55,128 bases of DNA from positions 1 to 55,128 of the forward strand of contig JANXAU010000038.1 of assembly GCA_025061735.1 (NCBI GenBank), read 5' to 3'. Made by a program: the position numbers and the translations under genes. The DNA is from Candidatus Bipolaricaulota bacterium (GTDB taxonomy: Bacteria; Bipolaricaulota; Bipolaricaulia; RBG-16-55-9; DRXL01). Positions 1 through 7,962 of the stretch are shown here, in pieces. A model generated the notes under the pieces. The model was not told the DNA's origin. It saw only the letters and a list, made by a program, of their open reading frames with translations, and ran no database searches. The number at the start of each line of letters is the position of its first letter. Position 1 is the first letter of the stretch.

Positions 1-1
1 G

Positions 2-163
2 ATGGGGCTGATCGCCAATAGCTTAGCGATCAAGCCGCTCTGTCGCCCCGACTGCAAGGGCCTCTGTCCCCAGTGCGGTCAAGACTTGAACGTCACGACC
101 TGCGATTGCGAGCGTAAAGCCCCGGGCGATCCGCGCTTCAAAGTCTTAGAGAAGCTGCTCTAG
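2..163 (+). CDS. YceD/DUF177-like protein, C-terminal part
   Basis: This is the last 53 codons of an open frame that enters from the left edge and ends with TAG at 161-163. The visible residues contain the cysteine set typical of the DUF177/YceD C-terminus: PLCRPDCKGLCPQCGQDL followed by TCDC, then DPRFKVLEKLL. YceD proteins are linked to accumulation of 23S rRNA and usually sit just before rpmF. Here the next gene is ruvC, two bases downstream, so the usual rpmF neighbour is absent on this side. An ATG falls at base 2, but the family is much longer, so this is almost certainly an internal methionine. The family call rests only on the cysteine pattern. Confidence 0.75.
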   Translation: MGLIANSLAIKPLCRPDCKGLCPQCGQDLNVTTCDCERKAPGDPRFKVLEKLL

Positions 164-165
164 AT

Positions 166-669
166 ATGCGCGTCTTGGGGATAGATCCCGGTTTAGCGAC
201 GACGGGGTATGCGCTCTTAGAGGGCGCGCGAGCGCCGAGTGTGATCGAAGTGGGAGTGATCCGCACCTCGGCAGAAGAGCCGCTGAGCGAGCGCCTGCAC
301 ACGCTCTACAGCGACGTGCGCCGGCTGATCGAAGAGTACCGTCCCGACGTGTTGGCGATTGAAGAACTCTTCTTCAGTCAGAATCGCACGACGGCGATGG
401 TGGTCGCTCAAGCGCGTGGAGTAGTTTTGCTCGCGGCGCATGGGTTGACAGTTGCGAGTTACACGCCCTTGCAAGTGAAGCTGCGCATTGCGGGCTACGG
501 GCACGCGAAGAAGCCCCAAATCCAAAAGATGATTCAGAGATGGCTCAAGTTAAAAGAGCTGCCCAAGCCCGATGATGCTGCCGATGCGTTGGCGGTGGCG
601 CTCTGTTATTTGTTAGAGAGGCGCTCGCCGCTGCGCAGGGCGCTGAGCGCACGGACGTCCAGAGAGTGA
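166..669 (+). CDS. ruvC: Crossover junction endodeoxyribonuclease RuvC
   Basis: RuvC is the dimeric nuclease that cuts Holliday junctions together with the RuvAB branch-migration motor. The 167-residue product matches the family length. The four metal-binding acidic residues are visible: D7 in GIDPGLATTGYA, E66 in LAIEELFF, and D137 and D140 in PDDAADALAVAL. The basic segment around RIAGYGHAKKPQIQKM fits the DNA-binding region. The ATG lies two bases after the stop of the YceD-like gene, so the two are probably co-transcribed. ruvA and ruvB are not in this window. A 172-base AT-richer gap follows. Confidence 0.95.
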   Translation: MRVLGIDPGLATTGYALLEGARAPSVIEVGVIRTSAEEPLSERLHTLYSDVRRLIEEYRPDVLAIEELFFSQNRTTAMVVAQARGVVLLAAHGLTVASYTPLQVKLRIAGYGHAKKPQIQKMIQRWLKLKELPKPDDAADALAVALCYLLERRSPLRRALSARTSRE

Positions 670-767
670 CCATTCCGTTGAAGCTTCTTGGCCTCTTCAG
701 TCTTACCTAACTATTCCCCCCATTTGCCCAAATGAACAACATCATAAATTATCCTGATATAAATCAT

Positions 768-794
768 TGCCTTGCTTTATTAAACACGTAAAAT
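768..794 (+). promoter_or_regulatory. Candidate promoter of the DOMON gene
   Basis: TTGCCT at 768-773 and TAAAAT at 789-794 are separated by 15 bases, slightly short for a sigma70 promoter. They lie in the AT-rich gap between ruvC and the next gene. A clear Shine-Dalgarno sequence, AAAGGAGCG (829-837), follows before the ATG at 842. Confidence 0.35.
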
Positions 795-841
795 TAGATG
801 TGAGGAATCTTCCCACAAAATAGCCAAGAAAGGAGCGAGAA

Positions 842-1537
842 ATGATGAAAATCAATAGGCCGTTCGCCACGTTAGCGATGTTAGTGCTCATCGGGGGCGT
901 GTTTGCTACGTTCATCGGAGGCACACCGGCTGTGTCACAGTATCCATCTGTTATAGATGGAGATATTCTCGTTGGGGAGTATCAGTATCGGTGCACCGTG
1001 GATGCCTCGAAGCGAACGCCAGGGGCTACGTTCAAGATGGATGTCTACTGGACCATTGACGGGGAGTTTATCTATGTAGGCTTGAAGGCTCCCGCCAAGG
1101 GGTGGGTCGGCTGGGGGTTGATGCCCCTGGTGCCTACGAGCGCTAACCCCAAAGCAGGGGTTGCAGACATCATCATCGGCTACGTCACCGAGGGCAACAA
1201 GCTTGCTATTGAAGATAGCTTTGCCGATGGGAACTTCGGCCACAAGCCCGATACGGCATTCGGTGGCAAGAACGATATAGCTCAAGCAGCGGGTCGGGAA
1301 TTTGTCGAGGGTGGCACGACATTCACGATCATTGAGTTCAAGCGTAAGCTCTACACCCAAGACAAGTACGATGTGGCCGTGCCAGTGAGGATGGAGCTCT
1401 ACGTAGCTTATTCCGATGCGGATGACTTCACCACGCAGCACAAGGGCAGTGGAGAGGGTCGGGCTCATAGGGATATCAATTTCGTGACCGGGAAGGTCGT
1501 GGTTCCCAGGGTCGACTGGGCGTGCACAGGGGGTTAG
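842..1537 (+). CDS. Secreted DOMON-domain protein
   Basis: A 231-residue protein with a hydrophobic N-terminal signal segment (about residues 8-30, ending near GGTPAVSQ), so it is exported. The rest fits one DOMON/DoH domain: DVYWTIDGEFIYVGLKA, then GWVGWGL, ADIIIGYVTEG, an AYSDADD element, and HKGSGEGRAHRDINF near the end. DOMON domains are beta-sandwiches that bind heme or sugars, and in bacteria often take part in extracytoplasmic electron transfer. No CXXCH cytochrome motif is present. It stands alone, with its own Shine-Dalgarno AAAGGAG and a strong terminator after it, so its partner is unknown. The second ATG at 845 could also be the start. Confidence 0.7.
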   Translation: MMKINRPFATLAMLVLIGGVFATFIGGTPAVSQYPSVIDGDILVGEYQYRCTVDASKRTPGATFKMDVYWTIDGEFIYVGLKAPAKGWVGWGLMPLVPTSANPKAGVADIIIGYVTEGNKLAIEDSFADGNFGHKPDTAFGGKNDIAQAAGREFVEGGTTFTIIEFKRKLYTQDKYDVAVPVRMELYVAYSDADDFTTQHKGSGEGRAHRDINFVTGKVVVPRVDWACTGG

Positions 1538-1560
1538 TCCAGGAGATTCGCTATAAGAGA

Positions 1561-1597
1561 AGATCCCCGGGATCCAGAAGCTCCGGGGATCTTTTTA
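1561..1597 (+). terminator. Rho-independent terminator
   Basis: AGATCCCCGG (1561-1570) pairs perfectly with CCGGGGATCT (1583-1592) around a 12-base loop and is followed by a T-rich tract. It ends the DOMON gene and overlaps the stop codon of the converging purM. Confidence 0.85.
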
Positions 1598-2614
1598 ATT
1601 TTTAAAGACGACGCCTCCCGCCCCGCTCACGATCTCCCCGACGCGATACGCTCGCTCTCCGTGCTCTGCTAAGAACTGGAGCACCGCTTCGGCTTGCTCT
1701 CCGGGCACGATCACGATAAACCCCACGCCCATATTAAAGACCTCCCAGAGTTCGTCTTCGGGCACGTTCCCCCACGCTTGCAGCGCGCGAAAGAGCTTGG
1801 GGATTGGCCAATTCCCCCGATGCACAACAGCGTCGACTCGCTCGTTGAGCGCCCGCGCCAAATTCCCAGGGATCCCGCCCCCTGTAATGTGCGCCGCCCC
1901 CTTCACCGCGAACCTCTCAAAAAGTCTGAGCACAACGTTGGAGTAGATCGGCATCGGCTCGAGCAATAACTCTCCCAGCGGACGCTCCCCCGCTTCAGCG
2001 TAAATTTTTCTCAGATCGAGCTTCTGTTTCTCTAGTATCTTGCGGATGAGCGAAAAGCCGTTGCAGTGGGGCCCGCTCGCCCCTAGCCCAACCAGCACAT
2101 CCCCCGGCGCGACGCTCTCTGGCTTGGGGATCTGAGCGCGCTCGACGATCCCTACCACAAACCCGACCAATTCAAAGTCATCAGCCCTCACGAAGAGATC
2201 GGGCAGTTGCGCCGTTTCGCCCCCGATGAGCAGACAGCCCGCTGCATCACAAGCCTCCACCAGCCCCGCGAAGACCTCCCGACTCATCTCTAGATCCAGT
2301 CTCGCTGTAGCGTAGTAGTCCAAAAAGAAGAGGGGCTTCGCCCCCAGACAGACCAAGTCGTTGACGTTCATCGCTACTAAATCTTGACCCAAGCCGTCAA
2401 ATTTTTGGTATTCGAGCGCGATTCTCGTCTTGGTGCCGATGCCGTCGGTAGAACTCACCAAGACGGGGTCTGTATACTCTTGGAGAATCTCTTGCAGATC
2501 GAACAGCCCCGCAAACGGGCCGATCTGGGAGCTGCCCTTGGGATTCAGCTTTTTAATCAGCTCGACGAGCTGATCGGCTTGGTCTCTATCCACGCCGGCG
2601 TCGCGGTAGCGCAT
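1595..2614 (-). CDS. purM: Phosphoribosylformylglycinamidine cyclo-ligase
   Basis: PurM (AIR synthetase) closes the imidazole ring of formylglycinamidine ribonucleotide using ATP, step five of purine synthesis. Family motifs are present: SSTDGIGTKTRIA, NVNDLVCLGAKPLFFLDYYA, GGETAQLPD and HITGGGIPGNLARAL. I chose the ATG at 2614, giving 339 residues starting MRYRDAGVD, which matches the family N-terminus. A TTG two codons upstream, directly after the purF stop, is a possible alternative. This is the last gene of the minus-strand purine operon, converging on the terminator at 1561-1597. Confidence 0.95.
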   Translation of the reverse strand: MRYRDAGVDRDQADQLVELIKKLNPKGSSQIGPFAGLFDLQEILQEYTDPVLVSSTDGIGTKTRIALEYQKFDGLGQDLVAMNVNDLVCLGAKPLFFLDYYATARLDLEMSREVFAGLVEACDAAGCLLIGGETAQLPDLFVRADDFELVGFVVGIVERAQIPKPESVAPGDVLVGLGASGPHCNGFSLIRKILEKQKLDLRKIYAEAGERPLGELLLEPMPIYSNVVLRLFERFAVKGAAHITGGGIPGNLARALNERVDAVVHRGNWPIPKLFRALQAWGNVPEDELWEVFNMGVGFIVIVPGEQAEAVLQFLAEHGERAYRVGEIVSGAGGVVFKN

Positions 2615-2620
2615 ATACAA

Positions 2621-4018
2621 TCACTTGGGCAGCAGATACTCCAACGCCGGATGGTCTGCTGGGAGGCTGCCCTCCGGATAGCGCGCCGTAAAACACGACA
2701 TGCAGAAGCGCTCAGCGTCTCTCACACATTCCTGAAGCTCCTCCACCGTCAGATAGACGATAGAGTCGGCCCCCATAAAGCGCGCGATCTCCGGGATCGT
2801 CCGACTCGAGGCTACTAATTCTTCGCGCGTGGGCATGTCAATCCCAAAATAGCACGGCGCGATGATCGGCGGAGAGGCGATACGCAGGTGGACTTCTCTG
2901 GCCCCAAACTCCCGCACGACGTGCACAATCGCCCGCGACGTCGTCCCCCGCACGATCGAGTCGTCTACGAGCGCTACCCGACGGTCTTGCAGGACATCAC
3001 GCAACGGCAGCAGCTTCATCCGCACTTTGTGAATCCGCGACGCTTGATACGGCTCGATGAAGCTGCGCCCCACATAGTGACTGCGAATCAGCCCGAACTC
3101 CAAGGGCTTATGGAGTCTTCTCGCATACCCCAGCGCCGCCGGCAGCCCCGAATCGGGCACAGGCACCACAATATCGATCTCGTGCGTCTCTTTCTCGGCC
3201 AGGCGCGCGCCACAGGCTTTGCGAAACTCGTAGACGTTCTGCCCAAAGAGCGTGCTGTCGGGACGCGCAAAATAGATAAGCTCAAAGACGCACTGGCGTC
3301 GCGGGCGCGCCGGGCCGAAGCGCGCCGCGTGCAGCCCGTCTCGATCTATCACGAGCACTTCCCCCGGCTCGATCTCCCGCACCGCGCGAGCGCCCAGAAT
3401 GTCAAACGCCGCCGTCTCCGACGCGATGTAGACGTCATCCCCCCGTCGCCCCAGCACCAACGGGCGAAACCCAAAGGGATCGCGTGCTGCGATCAGCTTG
3501 TCTCCATCAATCATCACGACCGAATACGCCCCCATCACGTGCTGGGATATCACGTGAAAGCGCTCGTGGGGAGTCGCTCCGGGAGCGCGGGTGTATAAGT
3601 GCAGCAAGCTCTCGGTATCCGACGTGCTCGCAAAATAGACGCCCTCGGATAATAACGCTTCGCGCAGCTGCGCCGCGTTGGAGAGATTCCCGTTATGAGC
3701 AATCGCGATCCAACGCCCTTCGCGCTTTAAGACAAACGGCTGAGCGTTCTCCGGTCGGGCGCTCTCCCCTTGGGTCGAATAGCGCGTGTGGGCGATCCCG
3801 ATGTGCCCCCGCAAGAGCCGGACGTTGCCCTTCGCATAGACGTCTTGAATCAGCCCTAAGTCTTTGTAGCAGCGCAGCTCGCGCCCATCGGAGATCGCAA
3901 AGCCCGCGGCTTCTTGCCCGCGATGCTGCAAGGCAAATAACCCCATCTGTAACGCATCGGCGATCTCCGAAGAGCAACTGTAGATCGCAAAAAGCCCGCA
4001 CTCGTCTTTGAGCTTCAT
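2621..4018 (-). CDS. purF: Amidophosphoribosyltransferase
   Basis: PurF makes phosphoribosylamine from PRPP and glutamine, the committed step of purine synthesis. The 465-residue product begins MKLKDECGLFAIYS. C7 is the glutaminase nucleophile, exposed after loss of a six-residue propeptide. The PRPP-binding loop VALVDDSIVRGTTSR is clear. Cysteines at CVFELIYFARPDS, APCYFGIDMP and CMSC match the four ligands of the iron-sulfur cluster in the Bacillus-type enzyme, so this is probably the 4Fe-4S, propeptide-bearing form. Its ATG overlaps the purL stop (ATGA, 4015-4018), and purM follows. Confidence 0.96.
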   Translation of the reverse strand: MKLKDECGLFAIYSCSSEIADALQMGLFALQHRGQEAAGFAISDGRELRCYKDLGLIQDVYAKGNVRLLRGHIGIAHTRYSTQGESARPENAQPFVLKREGRWIAIAHNGNLSNAAQLREALLSEGVYFASTSDTESLLHLYTRAPGATPHERFHVISQHVMGAYSVVMIDGDKLIAARDPFGFRPLVLGRRGDDVYIASETAAFDILGARAVREIEPGEVLVIDRDGLHAARFGPARPRRQCVFELIYFARPDSTLFGQNVYEFRKACGARLAEKETHEIDIVVPVPDSGLPAALGYARRLHKPLEFGLIRSHYVGRSFIEPYQASRIHKVRMKLLPLRDVLQDRRVALVDDSIVRGTTSRAIVHVVREFGAREVHLRIASPPIIAPCYFGIDMPTREELVASSRTIPEIARFMGADSIVYLTVEELQECVRDAERFCMSCFTARYPEGSLPADHPALEYLLPK

Positions 4019-6267
4019 AGATCCAACGCCGTCTCATACGCCCGGCGCAGCTCTTCTACAGACACGCGCTCTCCCCCTAGCTCTAGGGCGTCTCCCCCTA
4101 CGGTGCCCAGCTTCTTATACGGCACCCCTGCGAGAAGCTCGGTGAGCGCGCCCTCGTGCTCCGGCGCCACCGTCACGACAAAACGCGACGGCCACTCCCC
4201 AAAGAGCATCTCTTCGGAGAGATCGTCCAACTCTAATCTAGCCCCCAGCCCCTGCGCAAAGCTCTTCTCGGCTATCGCTACCAACAGCCCGCCCTCCGAG
4301 ACATCATGAGCGCTGCGCAACAGTCGTCGCTGCACAAGCGCCAGCATTGCCCCAAGCAGCCGGCGCTCCAGCTCCAAGTCCGTCGGCTCCAATTCGTCGA
4401 GGCCCTCACCCCGCCTGACGGCACCCTTCTCCCGTTCAAACGGGAGAGGGGTTGGGGGTGAGGGCCTTAAAACTCTCAGATACTCGCTCCCCCCCACCCT
4501 CCCCGAGAGCTTGCCAACTAGATAGATCCGATCCCCCTCGCGCTGAAACCCCATCGGCACTCGCTGCTCGATATCTTTCAGCAGCCCCACCATCCCCACC
4601 ACCGGCGTCGGGTAGATCCTTCTCGTCTCGGACTGATTGTAGAAGCTAACGTTCCCCGAGACAAACGGCAGCTCCAACGCCTTGGCCGCCTCGGCCATCC
4701 CCGCGATCACTCGCTCGAACGACCACAAGACTTGCGGGTCGGTGGGGTTGGCAAAATTGAGACAGTCCGTGATCCCGATGGGTTCGGCCCCCACGCTGAC
4801 GATGTTATGAACCCCCTCGCAGACGGCCCGCACGCCCCCTTCGTAGGGGTCTAGCTGGCAGTAGCGCCCGTTGCCGCCCATCGTCACCGCGAGGGCGAAG
4901 CGCTCGCCCTTGACGCGCAAGAGCGCGGCGTCGTGCGCCCCCGGGCCAATGACTGTATTGGTCTGCACCGTGTGATCGTACTGCTGATAGATCCAGCGCT
5001 TGGAGCCGATCGTCGGGGAGCGCAGGAGCTGGATGAGCTGTTTCAGACCCCCTCCCCGACCCTCACCCCCAGAACGTGCACCGAAACGTTCTGATCCCTC
5101 TCCCTTCCAGGGAGAGGGGGCAGGGTGAGGGTTCCCAGGGGGTAAGGGGGCCAGCTCCGGCTCCGGCGCCCCTCCCACCAACGCGCTGATGGGCACTTCA
5201 GCAATCGTCCGACCCTCATGACGGATTCGATAGACTTTCTCAGCGATCACCTCTCCGATGACTTCGGCCTCCAAGCCCCACTTGCGATAGATCCGCAAAA
5301 ACTTCTGCTCCGCGCCCTGCCGCACGCAGAGCACCATGCGCTCTTGCGACTCTGACAAGAGGATCTCATAGGGGGTCATCTTCTCGGCGCGTAAGGGGAT
5401 CTCTTCGATGTCTATGACGATGCCGACTCCCCCGCGCGCGGCCATCTCCGGCGGCGCCGTCGAAAGCCCCCCTGCCCCTAGGTCTTGCAGCCCGATCAGC
5501 TCCGGCTGTCGACAAGCCTCGAGCGTCGCTTCTATTAATAACTTTCCCGTGAAGGGATCGCCCACTTGCACATTGGGGCGCTTCTCTTCGGCTTCGCCGA
5601 TCAAGTCCTCCGACGCAAACGTCGCCCCGTGGATCCCGTCTCTCCCCGTGCGCGCCCCCACCAAAATGATCTTATTGCCGACGCCCTGAGCAACCGCCCG
5701 CTTCAAGTCCGATCGCTTCAGCAGCCCCACGCACATCGCGTTGACCAGACAGTTATCGGTATAGGCATCTTCAAAATAGACATCCCCGCCGACGGTGGGG
5801 ACGCCGATGCAGTTCCCATAGTGAGCGATCCCCGCGACGACGCCCTCCAAGAGATTTCTCGCTTTGGGGTTGGAAAGCTCCCCGAATCTCAGCGAGTCCA
5901 AGAGCGCGATCGGCCGCGCCCCCATGCTCAATATGTCTCGGATGATCCCCCCAACCCCCGTCGCCGCCCCGTGGAAGGGTTCGACGGCCGACGGGTGGTT
6001 ATGGCTCTCCACCTTGAAGACGACGCACCAATCGTTTTCTAGTTCTAAGACCCCGGCGTTCTCCCCCGGCCCTTGGAGCACCCTCCGGCCCGTCGTGGGC
6101 AACCGCTTCAGAAATCGCTTAGAACTCTTATAGCTGCAGTGCTCCGACCAGTTGAGCGAGAAGAGTCCCAGCTCTAGCTCGTTGGGCTCGCGGCCCAGAA
6201 GCGCGCAGATCGTCTCGTACTCGCGCGGGGAGAGCCCGTGCTGCTGGGCGAGTTCGAGCTTGGTCAC
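4015..6267 (-). CDS. purL: Phosphoribosylformylglycinamidine synthase, large subunit
   Basis: PurL is the ATP-dependent synthase subunit that converts FGAR to FGAM; it works with PurQ (glutaminase) and PurS, both encoded just upstream. The 750-residue product is the small, Bacillus-type PurL. Recognisable parts are NWSEHCSYKSSKRFL, ENAGVLELENDWCVVFKVESHNHPS, DLGAGGLSTAPPEMA, YDHTVQTNTVIGPGAHDAA and SAHDVSEGGLLVAIAEK. Translation starts at GTG, overlapping the purQ stop (GTGA). Two proline/glycine/arginine-rich segments, about residues 379-403 and 601-622, have no counterpart in the family. They are encoded by in-frame palindromic repeats. Without them the protein would be about 704 residues. 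Both lie where loops are expected, so the enzyme is probably active. Confidence 0.96.
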   Translation of the reverse strand: MTKLELAQQHGLSPREYETICALLGREPNELELGLFSLNWSEHCSYKSSKRFLKRLPTTGRRVLQGPGENAGVLELENDWCVVFKVESHNHPSAVEPFHGAATGVGGIIRDILSMGARPIALLDSLRFGELSNPKARNLLEGVVAGIAHYGNCIGVPTVGGDVYFEDAYTDNCLVNAMCVGLLKRSDLKRAVAQGVGNKIILVGARTGRDGIHGATFASEDLIGEAEEKRPNVQVGDPFTGKLLIEATLEACRQPELIGLQDLGAGGLSTAPPEMAARGGVGIVIDIEEIPLRAEKMTPYEILLSESQERMVLCVRQGAEQKFLRIYRKWGLEAEVIGEVIAEKVYRIRHEGRTIAEVPISALVGGAPEPELAPLPPGNPHPAPSPWKGEGSERFGARSGGEGRGGGLKQLIQLLRSPTIGSKRWIYQQYDHTVQTNTVIGPGAHDAALLRVKGERFALAVTMGGNGRYCQLDPYEGGVRAVCEGVHNIVSVGAEPIGITDCLNFANPTDPQVLWSFERVIAGMAEAAKALELPFVSGNVSFYNQSETRRIYPTPVVGMVGLLKDIEQRVPMGFQREGDRIYLVGKLSGRVGGSEYLRVLRPSPPTPLPFEREKGAVRRGEGLDELEPTDLELERRLLGAMLALVQRRLLRSAHDVSEGGLLVAIAEKSFAQGLGARLELDDLSEEMLFGEWPSRFVVTVAPEHEGALTELLAGVPYKKLGTVGGDALELGGERVSVEELRRAYETALDL
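4401..4466. repeat. Palindromic repeat inside purL, copy 1
   Basis: CCCTCACCCC (4403-4412) mirrors GGGTGAGGG (4456-4464). Inside these arms CCTTCTCCCG faces CGGGAGAGG around a short loop. The segment is 66 bases (22 codons) and adds a proline-rich, then charged stretch to PurL without breaking the frame. The same motifs recur at 5060, 36911, 48512, 48936 and 50201. Confidence 0.8.
5060..5131. repeat. Palindromic repeat inside purL, copy 2
   Basis: CCCTCACCCC (5060-5069) mirrors GGGTGAGGG (5123-5131). The inner pair CCCTCTCCC/GGGAGAGGG forms a second hairpin, and AGAACGT...ACGTTCT (5071-5092) a third. The 72 bases equal 24 codons and sit in the linker between the two halves of PurL, so the frame is kept. 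Confidence 0.8.
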
Positions 6268-6935
6268 GCGAGCACCTCCTCCACCATCCCTTGCAGGAGC
6301 TTCAGCCCGTCCCCCGTCCCCAAGAGCCGCTCGCAGTTGCGCTCCGGGTGGGGCATCATCCCAAAGACCGTCCCCGTCTCGTCCATGATCCCCGCGATGC
6401 TCTCGAGCGAGCCGTTGGGGTTCTCCCCGTGATACGTAAAGAGTATCTGACGATTGCTCTTGAGTTTTGCTAGCGTCTCTGGGGGAGCGACGTAGCGTCC
6501 CTCGCCGTGGGCGATGGGCAGCTCGATCAGCTCGCCCTCGCGACAGAGCCGCGTCAGGGGGGTGTAGGCGTTCTCCACGCGCAGCTTGACGGTCTTGCAG
6601 AGGAACTTGCGCCCGAGATTAGGCGCGAGCGCGCCGGGGAGCAGCCCCGCCTCGGTGAGGATCTGAAAGCCGTTGCAGATCCCCAGCACCAGCCCGCGCC
6701 CTCTCTCGACGTACTCCACAAGCGCTTGGACGACCGGCGCGAAGCGCGCGATCGCCCCGGCCCGCAAGTAGTCCCCATACGCAAAGCCCCCGGGCAGTAC
6801 GATCAGATCGTAGTCTTTTAAATCCGTCTCGCGGTACCAGAGCAGCTCCGTCTCGATGCGCAAGAGATCTTTCAGAACGTAGTGCGTATCGAGATCGCAG
6901 TTGGAGCCGGGGAAGACGACGACGGCGGCGCGCAT
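6264..6935 (-). CDS. purQ: Phosphoribosylformylglycinamidine synthase, glutaminase subunit
   Basis: PurQ hydrolyses glutamine and passes ammonia to PurL. The 223 residues form a class I glutamine amidotransferase. The nucleophile is C87 in LGICNGFQIL, and the His-Glu pair is in GMMPHPERNCE near the C-terminus. FPGSNCDLD and VLPGGFAYGDYLRAGAIA are typical PurQ segments. The ATG overlaps the purS stop by one base (TGATG), and the stop overlaps the purL GTG, so purS-Q-L are translationally coupled, as expected for subunits of one complex. Confidence 0.96.
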   Translation of the reverse strand: MRAAVVVFPGSNCDLDTHYVLKDLLRIETELLWYRETDLKDYDLIVLPGGFAYGDYLRAGAIARFAPVVQALVEYVERGRGLVLGICNGFQILTEAGLLPGALAPNLGRKFLCKTVKLRVENAYTPLTRLCREGELIELPIAHGEGRYVAPPETLAKLKSNRQILFTYHGENPNGSLESIAGIMDETGTVFGMMPHPERNCERLLGTGDGLKLLQGMVEEVLA

Positions 6936-7189
6936 CAGAGCTCCTCCAGTTCGACCGAGTACCTTTCGATGACGGGGTTGGCCAAGAACTTCTGGGCGAT
7001 CTCGGTGACCCGTTCGCGGGCGTGCTGGGCCGAGACGGCTTTCAGCTTAAACTTGATGAGCTTGCCCACGCGCGTCTGGGAGACCGTGGTCAGTCCCAGC
7101 TCTTTGAGCGCCCGTTCGACGGCTTGGCCTTGGGGGTCGAGCAGTTCCGGCTTGGGTTCGACCAGCACCCGCACTACGAATTCCTTCAT
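6935..7189 (-). CDS. purS: Phosphoribosylformylglycinamidine synthase subunit PurS
   Basis: PurS is the small dimeric subunit that bridges PurL and PurQ in Bacillus-type FGAM synthase. The 84 residues have the expected pattern: a first strand FVVRVLVEPKPELLDPQG, the helix AVERALKELGL, then VGKLIKFKLKA. The ATG at 7187-7189 overlaps the purC stop (ATGA). Confidence 0.94.
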   Translation of the reverse strand: MKEFVVRVLVEPKPELLDPQGQAVERALKELGLTTVSQTRVGKLIKFKLKAVSAQHARERVTEIAQKFLANPVIERYSVELEEL

Positions 7190-7887
7190 ACGAGTCCCAT
7201 CCGTCGGGCGACCTCTCTATAGGCCGTTACCAGATCGCCCTTCTCTTCGCGGAAGATGTCTTTATCGAGGCTCTCTTTGGTCTGGGCGTCCCAGAGTCTT
7301 AGGGTATCGGGGCTGATCTCGTCGGCGAGGAGGATCTGTCCGTTGGGGGTCTTGCCGAACTCGAACTTCATGTCTATCAAATCAATCCGAAGCTCCGCGA
7401 AATACTCCCTCAGCGTCTTGTTGGCTTGGAGGGCTTGCTCTTGGATCTCTCTCAGTTCATTTTGGGTAGCGAGTCCTAGGGCGAAGATATGAGATTCGCA
7501 GAGGAGGGGATCGCCGAGGGGGTCGGACTTGTAGAAGAACTCTAAGAGTGGGGGTTGGAAGGGCTGGCCGCGGGGGATGCCCAGGCGTTTGGTGATCGAG
7601 CCGGTGGCGCGGTTTCTGACGACGACCTCGAGGGGAATAATCTGGACTTGATGGGCGAGGAAGCTCTGGTCGGAGAGCTTTCGGATATAGTGCGAGGGGA
7701 GTCCGTGGGCGGCGAGGAGTTCGAAGAGTTTGCAGGAGATGGCGTTGCAGAGGGTGCCTTTGTGGGGGAAGGTGGCGCGTTTTTGGGCGTTGCCGGCGGT
7801 GGCGGTGTCTTTAAAAGCGACGATGACGGTGTGGGGGTGGGGGCCGGCGAAGAGTGTTTTGGCTTTGCCGTCGTAGATCGGTGTCAT
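7186..7887 (-). CDS. purC: SAICAR synthetase
   Basis: PurC joins aspartate to CAIR with ATP, step eight of purine synthesis. The 233-residue product starts MTPIYDGKAKTLF, which matches the family start, so I chose the ATG at 7885-7887 over an in-frame TTG 25 codons upstream. Other family segments are NRATGSITKRLG, IDLIDMKFEFGKTPNGQILLADE and SPDTLRLWD. It is the first gene of the purine operon. A strong promoter lies about 50 bases upstream. No clear Shine-Dalgarno precedes the ATG. Confidence 0.95.
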   Translation of the reverse strand: MTPIYDGKAKTLFAGPHPHTVIVAFKDTATAGNAQKRATFPHKGTLCNAISCKLFELLAAHGLPSHYIRKLSDQSFLAHQVQIIPLEVVVRNRATGSITKRLGIPRGQPFQPPLLEFFYKSDPLGDPLLCESHIFALGLATQNELREIQEQALQANKTLREYFAELRIDLIDMKFEFGKTPNGQILLADEISPDTLRLWDAQTKESLDKDIFREEKGDLVTAYREVARRMGLV

Positions 7888-7933
7888 AGTTTGAGCCGTG
7901 CTGTCACCCTGAGCGTGACGCGGGGTCTTGGTA

Positions 7934-7962
7934 ATGGTAGCAAGTGGCGCGCGGGCTGTCAA
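7934..7962 (-). promoter_or_regulatory. Promoter of the purine operon
   Basis: On the minus strand TTGACA (7957-7962) is followed 17 bases later by TACCAT (7934-7939), preceded by TG as an extended -10. The -35 box overlaps the stop codon of the upstream regulator gene. The transcript would have about 40 bases before purC. Confidence 0.7.

Noticed and set aside
7888-7962. TTG start 25 codons upstream of the chosen purC start
   Set aside because: It would place the start inside the promoter and add residues not found in the family; the ATG at 7887 matches the conserved N-terminus.
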